Positions 12,421-24,364 of a DNA stretch of 64,000 nt are shown here, piece by piece. The stretch's first letter is position 1. Each line of letters opens with the position of its first letter. The notes below the pieces were generated by a model, which had not been told where the DNA came from, ran no database searches, and worked only from the letters and a program-made list of their open reading frames with translations. The stretch is from Cornus controversa (Eukaryota > Streptophyta > Magnoliopsida > Cornales > Cornaceae). The DNA lies in assembly GCA_026545225.1 (NCBI GenBank), contig CM048851.1:32177956-32241955 (forward strand), given 5' to 3'. The position numbers and the translations under genes are program-made.

Positions 12421-13780
12421 TAGTGACTCCCTTCCCATCTCTGATTATTTTCCTGATGAGCAACTTTTTATAATATCTCATGCCCCATGGTATGCTGATA
12501 TTGTCAATTACATTGTGACTAGTCAAATCCCTTCCACTTGGTTTAAGCAAGAGAAAGACAAATTCCTAGCAAAGGCTAAGACATACTTTTGGGATAATCC
12601 TTACTTGTTTAAGTATTATCCAGATCAGATCATTCGTAGGTGTGTCCCTGAGGAGGACCAAGAGTCTGTCATTTCTTTTTGTCATGATTAGGCGTGTGGT
12701 GGCCATTTTAGCTCTAAAAGGACCGCTGCAAAAATCTTGCAGTCAGGATTTTATTGGCCCACCCTTTTTAAGGACACTCATACCTACTGTCTCGCTTGTC
12801 CTAGATATCAACTATTAGGTAAAATTACCAAGCGTAATGAGTGGCCCCAACAATCAATTTTAGTTGTCGAAATCTTTAATGTTTGGGGTATTGACTTCAT
12901 GGGACCCTTTCCCTCCTCATTTGGGTATATATATATTCTTCTTGCTGTTGATTATGTGTCCAAATGGGTAGAAGCATTAGCCACTAAGACAACCGACCAT
13001 AGAGTTGTGGTGAATTTCTTGAAAGACTTAATTTTGCCTAGATTCGGTGTACCTCGAGCCATAATTAGTGATAATGGTTCCCATTTTTGCAACAAAGTCT
13101 TTGCAAGCTTAACGTCTAAATATGGGATCACCCACAAAGTGGCCCTATCTTATCACCCACAAACCAATGGTCAGGCTGAGGTATCCAATAGGGAGATCAA
13201 ACATATCTTAGAAAAAATGGTTAACCCCACAAGGAAGGACTGGAGTCTCCGCCTCCAAGATACTTTGTGGGCATATCGTACTGCTTATAAGACTCCTATA
13301 GGAATGTCTCCATATCGCTTGGTCTATGGCAAAGCATGTCACTTGCCTGTCGAACTTGAACACCGTGCTTATTGGGCTATCAAGGCCATGAATTTTAATT
13401 ATGATAAAGTCGGAGAGCGTAGGTCACTTCAACTCGATGAGTTGGAGGAAATCAGAAATGATGCCTACGAGAGTTCAAAGATTTATAAAGCTAAGACCAA
13501 ATTGGAACATGACAAGCAAATTCTGAGAAAAGATTTCTCCCCAGGCCAGAAGGTTCTTCTGTATAACTCTTGTCTTGAATTGTTGCCTGGGAAGTTGAGG
13601 TCACGATGGTCTGGTCCATACTATGTCCACCAAGTTGCTAGTCATGGTACTATTGAGGTTCAAGATCCCAAAAATAGAAAGTTATTCAAAGTTAATGCTC
13701 AACGTATAAAACCTTTTCTTGAGTTGGAGGCTCGTGAAATTGAAAATGTTTTCCTTGTCGATCCGGTCTATCCTGATTGA
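12421..13780 (+). pseudogene. Athila element 1 integrase
   Basis: Integrase inserts the DNA copy into the genome. The N-terminal H2C2 zinc finger is split by a TAG at 12689-12691 (HD, stop, ACGGHF), followed by [10 protein letters not shown] and CLAC. The catalytic core retains all three DDE residues: the Asp in [10 protein letters not shown], the Asp in [10 protein letters not shown] and the Glu in [16 protein letters not shown]. The C-terminal part contains [25 protein letters not shown] and ends in [11 protein letters not shown] and VDPVYPD, the usual Athila pol terminus. From 12737 the frame is open for 347 residues, so this is the best preserved domain in the element. Confidence 0.93.
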
Positions 13781-15639
13781 TCTTTTTGGGGTATTATCTC
13801 TTTTACGTTTGGCTGAAGACGTTAAACTTAGCGCTCCTGGGAGGCAACCCTGCTAGTTGATTTTAGAGTTTCGTAACTATTTAGTTGTGTTGCTACTTAG
13901 TTTAGGATTTTTTGTAAACTCTATTTGGATATGTTTATATTCTATTTGGGGTACGGTCTTTGATTAATATGGTTCTAAATCATTTAGTCTATATTATTAT
14001 GCATTGCATATTTGTAGGGACTGTACTTCTACCACACCAGAACAATTGAGGTAATTTGTTCCAATATTTTTCTATCTGTCTTCAGCAATACATTATTACT
14101 ATACATTTAACACTAGGGACAGTGTTGTATTTTGTTTGGGGGTGGGGTAGATTTATCAAAATGCATGTTTTTTTTGAAAATCTTTTGATCCAAAATAGAG
14201 TCATTTTTCTAATTTATTCAAAAAAAAAATTTTCTTTTGCAGTATAGTACCTTTATAATGATGATATTGGATTAACTTATGATCCGTTTCATGAAATCCA
14301 AGAGATGTTAATGTTTTGATCTAAATTGAACTTGTATTAGGATAATATAATGATAGACATTATTGCATCACGGGCATTTAGAAGCAGAAATATTTTTTGC
14401 ACAGAAGTCGAACTTTGCAATTCGAATTGAAAAGTGAGTAACCTCCTGATAATCTGGAAGATCTAATAGTAGAGACTTAGACCGTGTGAGCTTTCGTGCC
14501 TTTCACTTTTGTAGAGTTTTTATGCTAACTCCGAGTCACAAGATGACTCAATTTTCTAGGATACCGTATAAAAAATTGTTGGTAGTCTCATTATCTTTCA
14601 TTTTGGTTGATCACTGAGAATGAAATTACTTTGAGTTAAGAGAAACATAGGTCTTGTAATTTATTTTTCTACTATCATATCCTACCATAATCCTTCTTTC
14701 TATTGTTAGTTTCTGAAAAGTGATACGGATGTTCTTGTGAAAAAAAAAAAGAAAGAAAAAAAAAAAAAAAAAGAAGAAGAAAAAGAAAAAAGAAATGAAG
14801 AAGACAAGTTTTTCCTTTGAGATATTTTGAAGACTCATCACTTCCAAAAACATTCACCTACAGCCATATCCTAATCACCACTTGTAAGATTTATGGAAAG
14901 ATATGATAGTGGGTAATAGGTAAGCAGGCGCTATGGTGGGTAACTCGACATTCTCCCAAAAGTGATCAACATTCCTATCATGAGACTTTTCTATTTATAT
15001 GTATCGGTTTTTCATATTAGTATGTGAGCTTGCTTTTACTTTGGAAACAAAGTTTCTACTCACATACAACTGAGAGAAACAGTTAGCCAAATCTCCGAGA
15101 GTTGTTCTTTTAGAGAGATATTTACCTGTGAGATTTGAAGTCAAAACGTCTTTTTCTTCTAGTGACTTGGGAATTACATTACTTGAATTTGAGAATGGTT
15201 TTTTGTCGACTTCACACACATTCACTCTGCTTCTAGGTTACTTGTGAATGATTTTTCCTTGATGTTTATTGTTATAACATCCTAGTAGCTTGTTGTATAT
15301 GAGGAACTTATCAATTTTATTTCTTATTTTTCATGTTTCATGGATATATAGGAGATTCTCTAAACAACAGGGAAAATTACTGCCTTAAAATAACTCTTCT
15401 TTGTAATAGTTAGAAAGTTTGTGGGTACCTTCACTGCAAACCCTCATGAGGCTACAGCTCATCCACTAGAGGTAACCTAGGGGTTTAAGGCTTTATTGCA
15501 TATGGTAAATGCAATCGAGAACAGCCTGCGAAAGTGGCACATCTTTAGTCAGGAGTTAAATAAAAGTAGCAGTTTTGTACACTAATTTCTTTTGCTTGTA
15601 TTTGCTAGAGGACTAGCAAAAGCTCGTTTGAGGGTAATT
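13781..15639 (+). other. Athila element 1, 3' non-coding region
   Basis: 1.86 kb between pol and the 3' LTR with no protein-like frame, so the envelope-like or second ORF seen in some Athila elements is missing or decayed. It starts with a GACGTTAAACTTAGCGCTCC block (13818-13837) followed by TGGGAGGCAACCC, a motif I recall downstream of pol in related plant elements. An uninterrupted purine tract lies at about 14741-14800. The bases just before the LTR, AGCTCGTTTGAGGGTAATT, act as the likely polypurine tract. Confidence 0.7.
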
Positions 15640-16894
15640 TGATAACTGCACAAAACTTGCTATTTTATATCCTAAAATAAGTTTTTAATTCATCTTTTAT
15701 TTTATTTAAAGGTTCTTATCTTTGCATTTTATGTTTTATAGGGGTTGATTTCCAAATAAGAAAAAAAGCAGCAAAAGAGGGCTAAAAAGGATATATATAG
15801 CCAAAGATGAACATAAGAAGAATTGTAGGAGAGATGGTATTCTGTGCAATCTACTTCACAAGAGGTCTCAAGTTCAAAACTTTGCCAAATATTTTGTACA
15901 CGGCCACGTCTGTAGTCCAGAATTGAAATTAAAGATATGAAAATCAAATTTTAGATATTTAAATTCAAAATTTTGTATTTTGAATTTTTGTTTTTGAATT
16001 TTGAATTTTGAATTTGGTATTTCAAATTTGTATTTTGAATTTTGTATTTTAAAATTTTTCCACCTAAACTATGCCCCTCTAACTCTATAAATAGGGGGTC
16101 TTAGGGGATGGTGAAGGGGGTTAGAAATTGTAGAGAAATTATAGAAAAAAATAGTGTAATTATTTTATTGATTCAATGATGAGTAGTAGTTTCATTTCTA
16201 TTTGTTTGTTTTCTATTAATATGCAAGCGTAAACATCATTCTCAAGGGAGTGATGAAGCCACCATGGCTGAAGTATAGGTAAGTTGTTTTATTTTCTTGT
16301 CTACTTTTTCCTCCCAAGAGCATTCTTCTACTCTTCTATTTTGGATTTTATTTTCTAAAATTAGAGGAAGGATTTTTCGTGTTTGCCAAATAATGGTAAT
16401 TCGAAGAATGCCTACCTCTGTTTACCTAGCCAATGTGCATCAGATTAAGTAAAGAATGTCTCTCTCATATATAATCAAGTCATTCTTTTTTATTCCATAT
16501 TTTCCTTCATCTTTCCAATTCTAATTGGATTGGTGAAGTGTATTGGTTATTGGAGAAAAAACTAGATAAGAATATAAAAAAAAACTTTATTTATATGGAT
16601 CCATGGTGGTGAATTCTCTTTCCTTGAGATTTGTACCATCATTTGATCTAAGACATTTAATATTAGTTTTTATTATTAAATAAAAAAATTAGAATTTTAT
16701 TTTTTTAAATATTCAATTTTCATCTCAAGAGATTTAGGTTTTGAAGTTTAGACTTGTTACTGATTCTCACTTGAGAGTGGTTCGACCCTGCTTATTGCTA
16801 TACAGTTTTTAGTAAAGTTTTTGCAGGTTTTATTATTTTTTTTATACGAAGTGTAGAAAAGTAACGACAAACATCAATTATTCTACACTTGTCA
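15640..16894 (+). repeat. Athila element 1, 3' LTR
   Basis: 1,255 bp, pairing with 5808-7075, with TATA box at 16086-16093. It ends TTGTCA and is followed by the target-site copy CCATA. Confidence 0.93.
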
Positions 16895-17770
16895 CCATAC
16901 TAACTACATGTGAAATATTGGGTCTGGTACATATCATCGCATACATCAGGGTACCAACTGTATTAGCATATAGAACAGATCCTTCTACTTCTTTTCATCT
17001 GAACATGGTGACATCAATGCACTTAGCTTGAAATGTGGAGCCAATGGTATACTTAAAGGTTTAATCTTGCCATCAATGCCAAACCTCTGAAGTACTTATT
17101 TCAAATACTAAGTCTGAGTCAAACTAACTGTTCCTTTCACTCTATCTCTCTTGATCTCCATCCCAAGAATTTTCTTGGCCTTTCCAAGATCCTTTATTTT
17201 GAACTCTGAGCTCGACTGAGTCTTCAACTTGTCGATCTCCACCTTGCTTTTAGATACAATAAGCAAATCATCCATATATAAGAGCAAATAGACAAAAGTA
17301 CCATATTGGATTATACCACTATCACGGTGACTCCTTCAAACCATACAGTGACTTGCTCAGCTTGCAAAACAACTTCCACATCCGGGAAATTTAAACCCAT
17401 CTGGCTGAGACATGTAAATTTCCTCATCTAAATTACCATGGAGGAATGTAATTTTCACGTCAAGTTGAGCTAGCTCAAAATCAAACTATGCAACCAAAGC
17501 CAATAATATCCGAATAGATGAATGCTTAACAACAAGCGAGAAAACCTCGTTGTAGTCTATTCCTTCCTTTTAAGCATAGCCCTTCGCCACCAATTTGGCT
17601 TTGTATCTGATATTGTCTTTCCCATGAACACATTCCTTCTTGGCATAGACCCATTTGCAGCCAATAGCTTTTTTACCCTTTGGAAACTGAACCAGCTTCT
17701 AAGTCTGATTCTGGTGAAGTGAGTTCATCTCTTCATCCATAGCCTTCTTCAGCTTGACACTATCTGTACT
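16895..17770 (-). pseudogene. Copia pol fragment: reverse transcriptase
   Basis: Reading on the minus strand from about 17770, the peptide shows GCKWVYAKK, an LVAKGYA lead, LAQLDVKITFLHGNLDEEIYM and then YLLLYMDDLLIVS near 17250-17290, which is the copia RT YMDD catalytic box. The order and spacing match the Tork/Tnt1 group. Stops interrupt the frame in several places (for example where a Gln or Trp would be expected before FDFELAQLD). The segment is cut at 16895 by Athila element 1, beyond which RNase H continues at 5807. Not translatable as a whole. Confidence 0.9.
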
Positions 17771-18039
17771 CTGCACAGCTATTCTATAGGTGTACAGGAC
17801 ATCATCATTTGTCATTGGAAGTGCGTATGCTACTATGACTATATATCAAGCAGGTTTCTCAATGTCTGTCTGCTAATCGATCACTAGTGTTGGTGCTGGT
17901 GCCTCCACCTTATTGGAGATTTTGTCTTGATCAGATTCATCTTCAGGACAATCGACTATCTCAATAGTCTTTTTTGAAACTAATAGAGCCTCAAGCTCCA
18001 TGTGCTGTAGAGAATTTGGGTTCTCATTCTCGTTTTTTG

Positions 18040-19051
18040 TATCTGTCTATTTTAGCATTACAGATTCCTCAAAAGTAACATCTCGACTCAAGACAACCTT
18101 CTTTGACTCGTGACAACAAAGTCTGAATGCCTTAACTCTTTCATTAAAGCCTATGAAAATAGCTTTCTTAGCTCTAGGATCCAACTTCGATTATTTAATA
18201 TGGAAATATGCTGGATAACCAAATACATGCAACAAATCATAATCTGAAGAGGGTTGTCCAGACCATACCTCTTTGGGAGTTTTCCCATCAAGTGCAACAA
18301 TAGGAAGTTTGTTGACAAGATGACAGGCATATACCGAAGCTTCTACCCAAAATGCCTTACTCAATTTGGATTGAGATAACATACATCGAACCTTTTCAAC
18401 CAAGGTGCGATTCATACGTTTTGTTACACCATTCTATTGCGGTGTGCCTAGAACTGTAAAATGTCTGACTATCCTTTAGTTCTGGCAAACCTTTTGGAAG
18501 AGATCTAACTTGTATTGGCCACCATTATCTGATCTGAGCCTTTTAAGCTTCCTGCCTGTTTGGGTCTTAACCATCTTCTTTTATTTAAGAATGATTTTCA
18601 AGACTTCATCCTTATGTTTCATGGTGTATACCCAGACACATCTAGAGAAATCATCAATAAATGTCTCAAACCAATAGCTACTTCCTATTAAAGTATGTTT
18701 GGAAGGTCCCCAAACATTAGTGTGAACATAGTCCTGCGTTGCCTTGGTACGATGAATTACAGTGCTGAACTTAACTTTTGTCTGCTTGCCCAAAACACAT
18801 TATTCACAGAAATCAAGTTTACCAGTCTTGGCACCCTTCAATAGTCCTTGCTTTATCAAGCCTTGTAAAGCTTTCTCCCTGACATGCCCTAAGTGCATGT
18901 GCCAGAGTCGGGAAGTATTAGATTCCTCATCTTCAGAATTACTGGAGATGGCTGCTCTCCCTATAACTATATACAGATTTCCCTTTTGAGTACCCTTCAT
19001 CGCTAGAAATACACCACGTACAACCTTCAGGACTCCATTTTCAATGGCCAA
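18040..19051 (-). pseudogene. Copia pol fragment: GAG-pre-integrase and integrase
   Basis: On the minus strand, from 19050 downwards: ENGVLKVVRGVFLAMKGT, then RLWHMHLGHVREKALQGL (the GAG-pre-integrase zinc-binding domain with the LWHxxLGH motif), a stop within FCE-CVLGKQ, then ATQDYVHTNVWGPSKH and FIDDFSRCVWVYTMKHK of the integrase core, and MNRTLVEKVRCMLSQSKLSKAFW and HVFGYPAYFHIK at its end. Aspartates of the core are present, but the usual DLWGPS reads NVWGPS, which would remove the first catalytic Asp. The N-terminal side is cut at 19051 by a solo LTR. Confidence 0.9.
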
Positions 19052-20455
19052 TGATAAGTGTTCAATTCTATGCATTTGAACCCTCTTTATTGCATATGTT
19101 AGTTCCGTTTTTGCATCTACCGAGATATGTTTACGGTATTTTTGTGTTTTTGATGTTTTACAGGTATTGGAGTAAATGGGGCAAAGTTTGAAGCTTTCTG
19201 CAGTCAAGGGAAGAAATTAGAGAATGCAGCCAAAGGCATCTCGATCAATCGAGATGTTGATCTCGATTAATCGAAATCTCGATTGATCGAGATCTCATTT
19301 CGATTGATCGAAATCTATATCAATCGAGATTCAATCTCGATCAATTGAGATTCTGCAGAATCCACTTGGCCACTTGCTCACCTGCTCTCCCACTTGTAAC
19401 AAAATCCCCATTTTTGCACGACTTAGGGGGATTGTCTGACTTGAACAAGACTCTTGGGGGCCTTCTTGATACAAGAGATATATATAGTGATATATATATA
19501 TATGGTGGGCCCCAAGGTTGAAAAGGAAGCCAAAAAGCACACAAAAAGGGCCATATCTCTGATATCTCAAATATCTCTCAACACACATCAGAATACTTGA
19601 AGAGAGACCTTCGGGAGAGGAAGAGGAGAAGCTGAACCAGACCAAGAAGCTTCACTTTCTTCATCAATGGAAGGGTGCAAGGCAACCATGAGCAACTAAC
19701 TCTTCTACTAGGGTGTTGGTTTCAACCCCTAGCCATGTAAACTTGTTCATCTTTGTAGCTCTTGGGATTTGTAATTAAATGTTGATTATTTAGCCTACTG
19801 ATTATGTACACAAATACATCTCTTTTATATATTCATTTGATATGGAATTTATTCTTGTCTTAGAGTAGATTTTGTCATTTGAATGCACAACATTTGCATA
19901 TTCCACAAGAAATGCAAATGATGGCTAGATAATGGTGTTTAAATGAATGTGTGATGTTAGTTTGTATAGACCATGCCAAGACAAGATAGTTTGGATGCAT
20001 GTAGTGTTCACTTAGAGAGTAGAGTAATTAGGTAGTTAGTTAGGTTGAAGAGTTATACTTGTTGAAGATGGATTATGATAGGTTAGCACACACATTGATC
20101 TTTTGATATGTCATTGAGGTCACAAGCCTAATGACATTGTTAGGCATTTAATTAATGAATCCCATACTTGCTACACTTATGAACATGTGAACGGCTAGTG
20201 GTGGAAACCAACCCTAGTTCTCTCTCCCAACTTTAAACTATTTACTTTTCTTGTCATTTCATTCATGCAATAGTTTATAAACACAAATTCAAAAACCTGT
20301 TTTTAGAATTAAAGTAGAATTAATCTTCCTTTAAGACAATTGCGACTAGTCCTCGTGGGATCGATACCCTCTATATAGAACCTTATCTACAAAGATTCGT
20401 GCTCTTGCGAGTGGTTAAATTATATTTTGATAAAAAGGGCAAAATTAAGCTTACA
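19052..20455 (+). mobile_element. Solo LTR of a gypsy-type element inside copia
   Basis: A 1.4-kb block interrupts the copia frame between the protease side (GYKLADVVGTS at 20456 onwards) and the GAG-pre-integrase side (19051). It begins TGATAAGTGTTC and ends AAGCTTACA, consistent with TG...CA LTR ends, and contains no coding sequence. The right part (CTCGTGGGATCGATACCCT, then GTGCTCTTGCGAG) resembles the 3' ends of Athila/Tat LTRs. At 19239-19352 about six palindromes of the form TCTCGATTGATCGAGAT are arrayed. The flanking five bases (GCCAA and ATATA) do not match, so either the ends are off by a few bases or the LTR arose by recombination between elements. Orientation is inferred. Confidence 0.6.
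19239..19352. repeat. Array of TCGATYRATCGA palindromes in the solo LTR
   Basis: Six near-identical palindromic units such as CTCGATTGATCGAG and TTTCGATTGATCGAAA stand head to tail, some separated by only a few bases. The transcript could fold into several hairpins. Confidence 0.85.
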
Positions 20456-20905
20456 ATATAATCGAAGTTCCGACCACATCAGCCAACTTGTAACCACTAG
20501 AGTCTAAGACCCTTAGTGAGATGAGGTTCTTCTTCAAATATAGAACATCACATACATCCGTAAGTCATCTGATTGTACCATCATGCATTTTCAAATGAAC
20601 TGTTCCTATCCCTTTTGTCTAGTAGGCATTGTCGTTGCCTATAAGCACAATTCCTCCATCAAACTCCTAAAAGCTTGAGAACCACTACCTCTTAGAACAC
20701 ATATGGTAGGAATCCAGAATCAACCTATCAGACTGACTGTCTGATGATGAAACTGTAAAAGCTTATTATTTATTATTATCTCCTTTTCTTCCAACATTCA
20801 CTTTTGGCTTGTCCTTATTCGGACAATCTTTCTTCCAATGCCCTTTCGATCTAGTAACAAAAGGCACACTCGTCTTTTGCAAGATGTCTTCTTGATGATT
20901 CTCCT
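20456..20905 (-). pseudogene. Copia gag zinc knuckle and protease
   Basis: On the minus strand the zinc-knuckle remnant reads FVTRSKGHWKKDCPNKDK near 20800-20880, where a Cys is expected before FVTRS. The protease follows: LILDSYHMC near 20705-20730 aligns with the family pattern WILDSG[AC]SYHMC, so the catalytic Asp and Ser are present but the next three residues (G-A/C-S) have been deleted. Downstream peptides GIVLIGNDNAY, GIGTVHLKMHDGTIR and LYLKKNLISLRVLDSSGYKL are typical copia protease/spacer sequence, with stops. The block is cut at 20905 by Athila element 2. Confidence 0.85.
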
Positions 20906-22397
20906 TGATTCGTGTGTGAGTGCCTCTCAAATTATAATTACTACACTTCACAATAGAACGAATTCCTTTCAGAATAGGGTTATTGAAAGGGGTGTCGAAC
21001 CTCAGGAATTATGGTCTGATGAGTTGGAATACTGAATTAATTCTAATTAAATTTAAGAGAAAAGAATTCTAATTTTCAAACTAAACTAATTAAAAATTAA
21101 AATAAAATAAATCAAAGTAAAATAGAAAGTGAAGATAATATGAGAGAAATCTAGGGTATTTGACTTTACCACTAACTCCACAATCAATGGTCAATTGAAT
21201 TAATTATGAGGGATTACATCATGCATAAGTGGTGGCGGTGGCTACAAGGTCACCTTCATCCATCAAGAAGATAACATATGATTAAGGCTAAGTCATGGAC
21301 TATCTTCGATTGACATGTGCCATCTACCTAAATACTATAATCTAGGATACAGTATGGTTCATCTTCTCTAGGCATAATCCATTAAAGCTTTTAATGATAT
21401 ATTCAGTAAAAACTATTGTGTCATAATCGCTCTCATGATCACAGAAAATAAGAGAGATTGAGTTCAATAACAACAACTAAATATCTAAGACAAGATAAGA
21501 AATTATTGAAACTGAATTTACAAGACTTTTATAGCTCAATTCTATAATAAGAATCCTCTAAATTACACAATCTATGCATGTATATAAAGGTCCCCAATAA
21601 TTAAAACAATCAAACCATTGAAGCTTTGTTAGGGCTACATCAAAACCGTAGTGATTGAACTAGCCGCTCATGGGTAGAAGAAGAAGCTTCAACTGTTGAG
21701 GAAGAAGGCATCATCTTCATGAATTATGCGTATGACTTTGTTCTCCAATGGCTCTGCAAAGTATATCTTCTATTATGTCCAAAGCTCTCTCAGACTCTCC
21801 AATCTCTCCCCCAACTCAGCCTCCAATTCTTCACTTTATGCCCTAAAAGAATACACCAAAGTCCTAATCCAATTAGGAATTAATTAGGTTTTCTCGCATC
21901 ACTAATCAGGTGGGTTTTTCCTACTAACGTTCAGCCTAACGTTTGAGCCACTAGAAGTCCGATTCATAGAATTTTCGTGAAATACAAAAGTGTGCAGAAG
22001 TGAATTTTGTACAATATAATAGAAAATTAAGTCAATTTGAGGCTCAGAAATAACACTTCTGATCCATTTTCCAAAATGGGATTGAGACTGTATTAAGCGC
22101 AGATTTGGGCTTTAGGCCCAAAACCTTCTTAAGTAGCTGTAATTCTCTTGGACCTTTGTCTTGGGCTGATTTGAGTTGAAATAAATGGTTGAATGGATCT
22201 CCATGATGTAGGCTTCATCTAACCATCTTAGATGTCATCTTTAAAAGCTTAAAATCATAGTTTTAACTGAAATAATCATTAAGGCCCTGAAAATACAAAA
22301 AACACTAAAGCGAAGTAAAATAACAAAATAATCTATCACTAAGAGAATAAAATATATAAGTTAAGAGGCTAGAATGCGTAATATTCAACGCCTATCA
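20906..22397 (-). repeat. Athila element 2, 3' LTR
   Basis: 1,492 bp, paired with 33462-34933. Highly similar by eye, with small indels. Confidence 0.93.
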
Positions 22398-23441
22398 CAC
22401 CCCCAAACTTACATATTACTAGTCCCTTAGCAATAAAATAAAACAAAACTAAAACAAAAAAACTACTAAATACTAACTAAACTACCCAACTCCACTTTCG
22501 TGGGAGAAACGATTGCATTTAGCATATGCAACAAGCCTTTAAACCCCTAGGTTCCCCCTAGTAGACGAGTATAATCTCGTGAGGGTTTCCAGAAATGTTA
22601 CCCACAAACATTCAAAATTATGTTTCAACATTAATTCAAGAAGAATATTACAATACATAGTTACAAACTTGCATTCAAGAATATTTTCAATTTTTCAAAT
22701 TTCACAATTCAAAGCAATGGTCCCCATGCATAATTCACATCAACATATCTCAAAATAATCAACTCTAGTCCCCTCGTGAAAAATGAACTAACAGTCCTCT
22801 CATGTAGCATAACCCAGCTCTGAATATATTAAGGCACATACCCCTTCAACTTACTAGCTCCCCTTATTGAAATCATACTTCCAAACATGAATACATGACT
22901 TTTTTCCTTTTCTCATTCTTCTTTTTTTTTTCATTGCTTTATTGGTTGTGCAATGTCTTGATCTATTAAGCTTTCTGAAAGCTCCATGTAGCAAGCTTTC
23001 AATCAGTGACTCCCAAACCAGATGGCTTTAGGGCACTAGGCTTTAAGATACCCCGAAGAACCTAATTACTAGAATCAGTCAGGCTACAAATCAAGTGAAA
23101 TACCCCCCAGAAAATTTTGCGCATGAGGTGGCCAGTCTCATACACAAAACCTGAGGAATATTAACCACTGATAACAACAAGCATAGATGCAAAGGACAGA
23201 AATAGAAAAATTGCTAAAAGCTGAATAGAAATCCCATTGAATTAAAATAAATTGATAAATAAATCATTAAATTCTGGTAATACAATTTGGAAGTCCCGTA
23301 ACCCAAGGACCCCTTAACCAGAAAGAAATAAAAGTTCAACACTTAAATTAAAATCCAAAACCAAAACCTCTAAATGAGTTCATAGTTTTATTCCTGAAGA
23401 AAATGTAGATTCCTACCCTGAGACTGGTGAGAGTAGATGTC
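22398..23441 (-). other. Athila element 2, 3' non-coding region (left part)
   Basis: No protein-like frame. It begins at the LTR with CACCCCCAAACTTAC, which is the polypurine tract AAGTTTGGGGGTGTG on the minus strand. The rest is AT-rich and runs up to the inserted solo LTR. Confidence 0.7.
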
Positions 23442-23800
23442 TGTCACAGCCCAACCCTAGTACTCTATCCTCGCGGGGGAAACTGCTTGGGACCTGAAAT
23501 ATCAACAAAGTGGGTTAAACCCACGAGCAAGTTCTATCTACTACATCCCAATCAGAGAATTAATATACATACCCTCAAGGTGAGGGACACAATAGATAAA
23601 TATACGTTCACCCCTCAGTTTATTCCTTATTTAGTTCATACTTTTAAATATACAAATCATCTCATATATTTCCTCAACAACCCTTACAATGTAAAAATGA
23701 TCCCCTTCTTTATGTTCACAAATCAAGATACACATGTATGTATTTTATGAAATCTATGCAATCATGATATGTCGATTATGATGCATGTATACATTTATAG

Positions 23801-24045
23801 GGATGGGCGATCCTGACACGTCGGGCAATCCTTACATGCCAAATAAAATATAGATACCTTATTAGGTATGGGCGATCCTGACACGCCGGGCAATCCTTAC
23901 ATGCCAAATAAAATATAGATACCTTATTAGGTATGGGCGATCCTGACACGCCGGGCAATCCTTACATGCCAAATAAAAATATAGATACCTTATTAGGTAT
24001 GGGCGATCCTGACACGCCGGGCAATCCTTACATGCCAAATAAAAT
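23801..24045. repeat. Tandem array, four copies of a 65-bp unit
   Basis: The word GGGCGATCCTGACACGCCGG recurs at 23805, 23870, 23935 and 24001 (the first copy has one change), giving periods of 65, 65 and 66 bases. Each unit also holds GGCAATCCTTACATGCCAAA and TAGATACCTTATTAGG. Confidence 0.95.
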
Positions 24046-24364
24046 TACAAATGCATTCCCAATATGAAATAATAAATAAACAAGATGTATTATGACTTTT
24101 CATTTTGCACAGACTATCCATTTGAACTATCAGCTATGCAATTATCACCATATAACAAATCATTCACAAGTGAACCTAAATCAAGTATCCCATGAGCATT
24201 TATATATATAATAAGCACAATTGATGTGCTCAAAACAACTTAACTCCCATTAGAGGAAACCATTACTCAAACCAACCTCCAATGCACTCAAATCTCCGAG
24301 GGGATCTAAACATACTTTTTACCTAGGTTTCTGAGCCTATTTCACTTCTAAGAACACTAAGAAA

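Larger units (their letters stand above)
5808..16894 (+). mobile_element. Ty3/gypsy retrotransposon, Athila-like (element 1)
   Basis: An 11,087-bp element with LTRs at 5808-7075 and 15640-16894 (TGATAA...TTGTCA) and a perfect 5-bp TSD, CCATA, at 5803-5807 and 16895-16899. After the 5' LTR comes TGGCGCCGTTGCC, the tRNA-Asp primer site used by Athila/Tat elements. Gag, protease, RT, RNase H and integrase follow in gypsy order on the plus strand. The RT sequence (FLDGYSGYNQ, CPFGTFSYRRMPFGLCNAPATFQR) is the Athila type rather than Tat. It is inserted in the copia pol between RNase H and RT. The LTR pair is nearly identical by eye, indicating a relatively recent insertion. Several stops and two frame changes in gag-pol make it non-autonomous, and no envelope-like frame is visible downstream of pol. 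Confidence 0.95.

Noticed and set aside
14626-14857. F-rich minus-strand open frames
   Set aside because: Translation of a purine tract (AAAGAAGAAG) on the opposite strand; low complexity.
23801-24045. Regularly repeated 65-bp units, superficially CRISPR-like
   Set aside because: The whole unit repeats without variable spacers, lies in a plant LTR, and no cas-like gene is present; it is a minisatellite.
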